From NCBI GenBank assembly GCA_026260175.1, contig JAKCWW010002337.1, positions 1-38,190 on the forward strand: a DNA stretch of 38,190 nucleotides, read 5' to 3'. Shown here one piece after another: positions 26,401 to 32,400 of the stretch. The notes under the pieces are model-generated. The model was not told where the DNA came from and searched no databases. It was given only the letters and a program-made list of their open reading frames with translations. A program made the position numbers and the translations under genes. This DNA comes from Reticulitermes lucifugus. Taxonomy: Eukaryota > Arthropoda > Insecta > Blattodea > Rhinotermitidae. The stretch's first letter is position 1, and each line of letters starts with the position of its first letter.

Positions 26401-29400
26401 ATCCTAAAACATGTCAGATTTTTACATACCCAAGCCTGAACCTATAGGATCATCCCTCTTAGCTTATTCAGTACGTTCACAGCTACCTTCCATATGGATC
26501 TAAACACTCAACCAAGCAAAACCACAAAGACAAAAAAATTTTAACATAGAGAAAATGAGAAAACACCATAGACATTGGATATTAAACTAAGAACATCTAA
26601 ATGAAGCCTCAAATGCACTGTCATTTCTAAATCTGAAAATAAACTGGAAGACAAACCCTGATATTTGTGCTGAAGCATTTGGCCCCATAGCTTGGCAGCT
26701 CACTGATGATGTTCAAGTAATACAACTTGGCCTGGAGACTTGTCAGACTCTTCTGTCCAGTAGGAGACAAATTGTGGTTCAGCTTCAGGAAGTGACCAAT
26801 CAGCTTCCGCAATTCCTTCCTCTTCATTGTGCTCATCAGTGATACTGGCACAAACCGCTCCAAGCCAAATTCTTGCCTATCAAATATGTACATCTTATTA
26901 GAAACAAGAATATTTCAAACTCACATAACTGCAAGGACACGTAACTTCGTAATTTACTCACTCGATAGCCTTCACTGTCACTTTGCTTGTCATATTGTTG
27001 GATATGGCATGTTGGTGTATGTGAAGCGCTGCTAACCTCAGCGCTATGTCATACTTCAGTTCTGGGGCATACCGTTCCTGAACCACATCATTGCAACACT
27101 GGAAATGACAAGATGTATTGTACCATTAATACACCAACAGCCACTAGAGTGTTTTTCAATCTCATCCACATTTGAGAATGCCTGTACCACATCACTGCAA
27201 TTATGAAAATGATGATTATCACAGTACATCACACCATTATAACACTAAGAGCTACCAATGTATTTTTCAATATTGTCCATGTTCTGGTAAATTAATGTTT
27301 ACCATACAAGAACACGGATTTTAAATTTTCTGGTACTATACAGTCAGTTGTCATATTTTAATTCCAGGGTTAACAGTTTATCATTCAGGAATGCATGTAT
27401 GTGCTATCACACTATAAGATGCAAGAACAGTAAAGGTTAAAATATATTTCAGTACATCATCAGACATCAGATCATAAATTACTGCAAAGTTAAGTGGATG
27501 TACACATAAACTATAAACATAAAAAACAATTTTGAGGCAGCAAAATTTTAACAAAGAAACAGCAGCAAAGGATGATGACATGACGAAACTGCCACTACTA
27601 CTGCCATACATTGCAAAGGTTTGAGGTCTCTCAGACCATTCAGACACAACATAATGTCAAGTTATGGCCTTTCAACCATGTGCCATAAGGTTTCAAAATC
27701 TTTATTCTTCATACAGATGCACTGCTGTGTCAGCAGCATTACTTTATCACTGGAGAAGTTAGTTACTTGACTGCTGGCCAAAGCAAAGGTATTGCAACCT
27801 GGGGCTTATACACTACAATCACAATTTGTAAATCACTATTTGTACAGGAACACATTTGAGTTCAAAATTTCACAGCATGCTAACAGTCAGACTGCAGCAC
27901 ACTATCAGAGAAACACTGAGCTACAATATAAGATCCATTAGCTTGAATAATAAGATACCCTAACATCTTTAGAGGTCATGAACCACTTTGTTTCAGGGCA
28001 CAGTGTTCATAGCCTGCAACAATAAAAGGGAATGTTCAGGTTACTAAATTAACAGTAAAAGTACCCCAGTAACTGAGCCCTAAAGTACACTAATATAGCC
28101 TGAGGGCTTAGATAGCACTAACTAATACTTCAGTGTTGGGGCATATAATTCTTTACATCACTGCAGGGTTGAAGAGGATATGTGCACACACGGTACATAT
28201 ATTTTATTTATTATGCCTCATTTAATGATGCCAGGAGTTCAGATTATACAGCATTAAATGGTAAGGTAATTTATAAATATTAAATTGGAAAGAGTGTGGA
28301 AGGAAGTGGTCATGGCCTAATTTGAGGTACTATCCTGGCAATCTGCCTCGATGAATTGAGAAAAAATCTTAAGTCAACATAGCCATGGTTTATGTTATCT
28401 GTACCGTACATTTTTTATTGTATAAAGTCGTATTCCAACAAATGTACACTTTATCATCTTCTATTTCATACATATTTATGTTAATAAATAGTCAACATGT
28501 ACACCATCCACAAACATATAGTAAGCACATAACATCAGATACAGTGACCACATACTCAGCACAGTTGATGATATTTTATCTATTTTATCAATTTTAATGA
28601 GTACCATATAGCTGGTGTAATGAGAGTGAGTCCTGAAGATGAACTGATAAAGTTCGAAACATGTTGACTATTTATTAACATAAATATGTATTAAACAGCG
28701 GATAATAAAGTGTACATTTGTCGGAATAAGACTTTATAGCCATGGTTACAGTCCAGATTTGAACTGCACACCTCCCGAATGCAAATAAGAAGTGTTACTG
28801 CTTGAACAGACTTGATTGATTTTAGATATGTATCACACCGTTATGTTATTAATAACTAAAGTAACAAAGTACAGTACAATCCTGAGCTAAGGTTCTTCAA
28901 TTTAAGATTTCCCTGCATTTTAGGTTAATTTTTTGTGGTCTCAGCTAAAACCCCATACAAATAACACAGAATTTTCCCAATTTAAGTTTCCTGATTTTAG
29001 GATTTTCCCACATTTAAGACAAAAATTCGGTCCTTACACCATTTTGGAACCTCAGTTGAGGGTGTGTGTTTAAAACCTTGGGGTTCAGTTTGTGTAAATA
29101 ACGCCACGATTAAGTGCAATGGAAATGAAACGTCAGAATCAATTGAAAATTACTGCAGCAGTGTACTACCAATTTTGAGAAGTCTGCCTGCATATTATTG
29201 GTCAAAACAGCCATGGCAGGAGCCATTTACATATAAGCACGTTTCTAACTAACATTTACTGTTTGATCATGAATTATGGATGTAAGCTACCTTAAGGTTG
29301 GTCACACACATCACACTACCCGAAGAATGGACTCATACAACGTCTTGTGCAGTGAAATCCTAATCTTAACTTATTTTTCAAGTCCTTTTTTATTTTATGA

Positions 29401-32400
29401 CACATCAAATAGATATAGAAATCTAAATATCATATGGATTGAAGAAAACCATCATTACATTTTAATTTAGAGTGAATGTATGTTTTTGTAACCACAGTAG
29501 TAATTTTCTGTTTTATTCTACTAGTAACACAACCCCGATGCAAGATTTTTCTTGATTTGAGGAAGAAAAAAAGCTTGTCCTCTGGATAAATCTTAAAAAG
29601 GGGTTCCACTGTAACTGATCTGTAGTTTAAAATAACCTAAAACTTTAGAGCATAAGCAATATCAGACTGGTGGAGAATACAAATTCTGATATTGTTAAAT
29701 CACAACAACTTGACAGTGGAAAGTAAAACAGTGTTTCTCACCTGCATATACAGGTATTCAAATGCCACCAAATCCCTCTGTGCCAGGTCACACGCGTCTC
29801 TTGGAACAAATGCAACTCTGAAGAGACACCGTAAATTGTGTGAACCAGGCCTTGCAGCTATCTGTAACAGAAAAATACACAACACAAACTGAAACACTTC
29901 TATCACTTCATATGGCACAAAAGTTAAAGTTGTCCCTGTGCACACCATGATCACATATAGGCACTTTGGCACTAGATGGAGGTGAGTGGTCAACCTCACA
30001 CCCCAACCACTTTACCCCTAAGGAAAAAACTCCTGGTACCCATTAAATAGGAAGCTGGATGAGCAACAGAGACATAAGAATAGCCATAAGTGGACGTCAC
30101 CAACAGGAAACCTTCAGCGATTTGAGCATCACTCTGTCCATAGCAAATAGGTACTGTTAGGTGCCAAAGGGTTAGGAACATACATTTTACAGGACATCAC
30201 ATTCCCTCTTGGAAACTAAAGGCTAAAGCATGAGTATACTGACTGATACTAATTTCTGGAAGCACATATTACTTCCATCTTCAGGGTTACGTGAGCAGGG
30301 TGAGGAGGCATTTCATTTATATGGAAGATAAACGAAAGGCAGTCACTTAGACTCACAGATGGGGAAAGGAAATATCCCATAGCAGACCAATAGCAATGAA
30401 GGACAGAGAATTGTGAGAAAATGGCCCTGAACAGTAACCAACTTCCATGCACCTTCCCACATAACTAGACCATATCCTCCCCGTACTCAGTTCAACTCTA
30501 AAAGACGGCAGTAGCATATTCCTCCAAAACACTTGTACTCACTGATATTACTACAGGCTGTTACAACACAGAAGACCATAACCCAAACACACACTCCTGT
30601 AAAAGCCTTCAACCTTACACATGTTTCTCTCTGGATCTCAATTTCCTCTGCTCTGAAAATGCTATTCTTGGTTGTACCCAAACATTATCATCCAAATAAA
30701 AGACAGAAGTTCAACATCGCACCCTCCACCTCTCCCAGTAATGTTTCATCTGCAGTCCACTTTTTCTTCCTAGTTAACAATGTAAGTCCCCTAACAGTCT
30801 TGCTTCAAGAGATATTGTCATTTTCATCATTGTATTCTCCTCCTCTGCCCTTCCTCCTCTTCCTATTATTATTATCATTATTATTATTATTATTCTTTGT
30901 CTCTTGTCATAGGCCTTTTCTCCCTGGTACTTCTCTTGAACCAACGGTGATCCCCACCGCTTAGGTTTCAAGTTTCAGACAGTTTTCCTGGTATGGCTTC
31001 TAAATTTTTCTTTAAACCTTTTGTTACTGTACCAGTGGCTCCAATTACTACCGGTATAATCATACATTTCATGTTCCACATTCGTTGTACCTCTATACAT
31101 AAACTCTTGTATTTTAGTTTCTTTTCTGCTTCCTTTAGTGTGACATTTCTGCCTGCTGGTATTGTCACATCTATCAGTATGCATGTTTTCTCTTTTTTGT
31201 TTTTAATTATTATATCTGGCCTATTTGCTGTAACTTCTCTGTCTGTATGTACCGCTTGATTCCATAACACTGTCACATCTTCATGTTCACATACTGGTTT
31301 TGGTGTGTGTGTACCAGTTATCTGTTGTTTCGATGCCTAGTGCTTTGCACAGTGAATAATGTAAATGTGCACCAACTTTATCATGTCTCATTAAGTATCC
31401 ATTCTTCTCCAAAACGGGGCATCCTGAGATTAGGTGGTCGATAGTTTCTTCATGTTGTTTAAACAGCCGGCTTTTACTGTCAATTTCTTCTTTCAAAATT
31501 TTATTTTTAAAACAGTTTCGTCGTTTCCTTCAACTCACGCATATATTATACAAGTATATGATATGTCTGAATATTCCAGCAAATGCTAGTTACTGGACTA
31601 CAGTAACCAACAAAAACAATCCAAAAAATACAAATTTAGAAAAGCACCACAATACTGAAGACTGCAGCTCCAAGAATGAACTGTAACTGTTAAACAGTAG
31701 CTCTACTACTAGCTAAGATAATGCTCTCAAAACAAATGCTAAAGTTGAAGTCATTGGCCATCCAAGCATATTCTGGTAGAGCACCTTAAATTACAATATG
31801 ACAGCTTCCTTTTACACCCTTTCCAATTCATCATTCACAGGTCATCCTATTGTTTGATTCTATGTAATGTAAACAGCTGACAAAGCATTGTTAAATAAAG
31901 TAGAATCAAAGCATCCATATATTTGTGACCAAATACAGTTCTTTGTAATTATCACCATTACCAAGGAGTGTAAGTTCCTTCAGTGCCTAAACAACATTCC
32001 ATAATTATGTGTTTATACTCCAGCTGTCTAAATGTGAGGCTGAATAAATTCAAATATAGAATAAGTAGACAGATTTTTGTTTACCTCATACTTTCAATGG
32101 GTTCTAAAAGGTTCTGACGATGGTATATAACATTGAGAACCACTTGTCTTTTGGACTTTGTCCATCGTCTTTAATGTGAATATAAAATATAAAATTTAAA
32201 ATTCACTACGTTTTGGAAGATGGCTCTTCTTCCGTCTTCAGGCGATGCCTACTCAGATGGGTCCTATTGATCAAGCTAGTCCCAATCACTGGACCAGCAA
32301 TTTTAATTTTAAATTCTATATTTTATATTCACATTAAAGACGATGGACAAAACCCAAAAGACAAGTGGTTCTCAGTCTCATACTTTCAGTTCTAAAATTT

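Noticed and set aside
30533..30964. 143-residue + strand open frame
   Set aside because: Low-complexity Leu/Ser run opposite the LINE tail and ATT repeat. No support.
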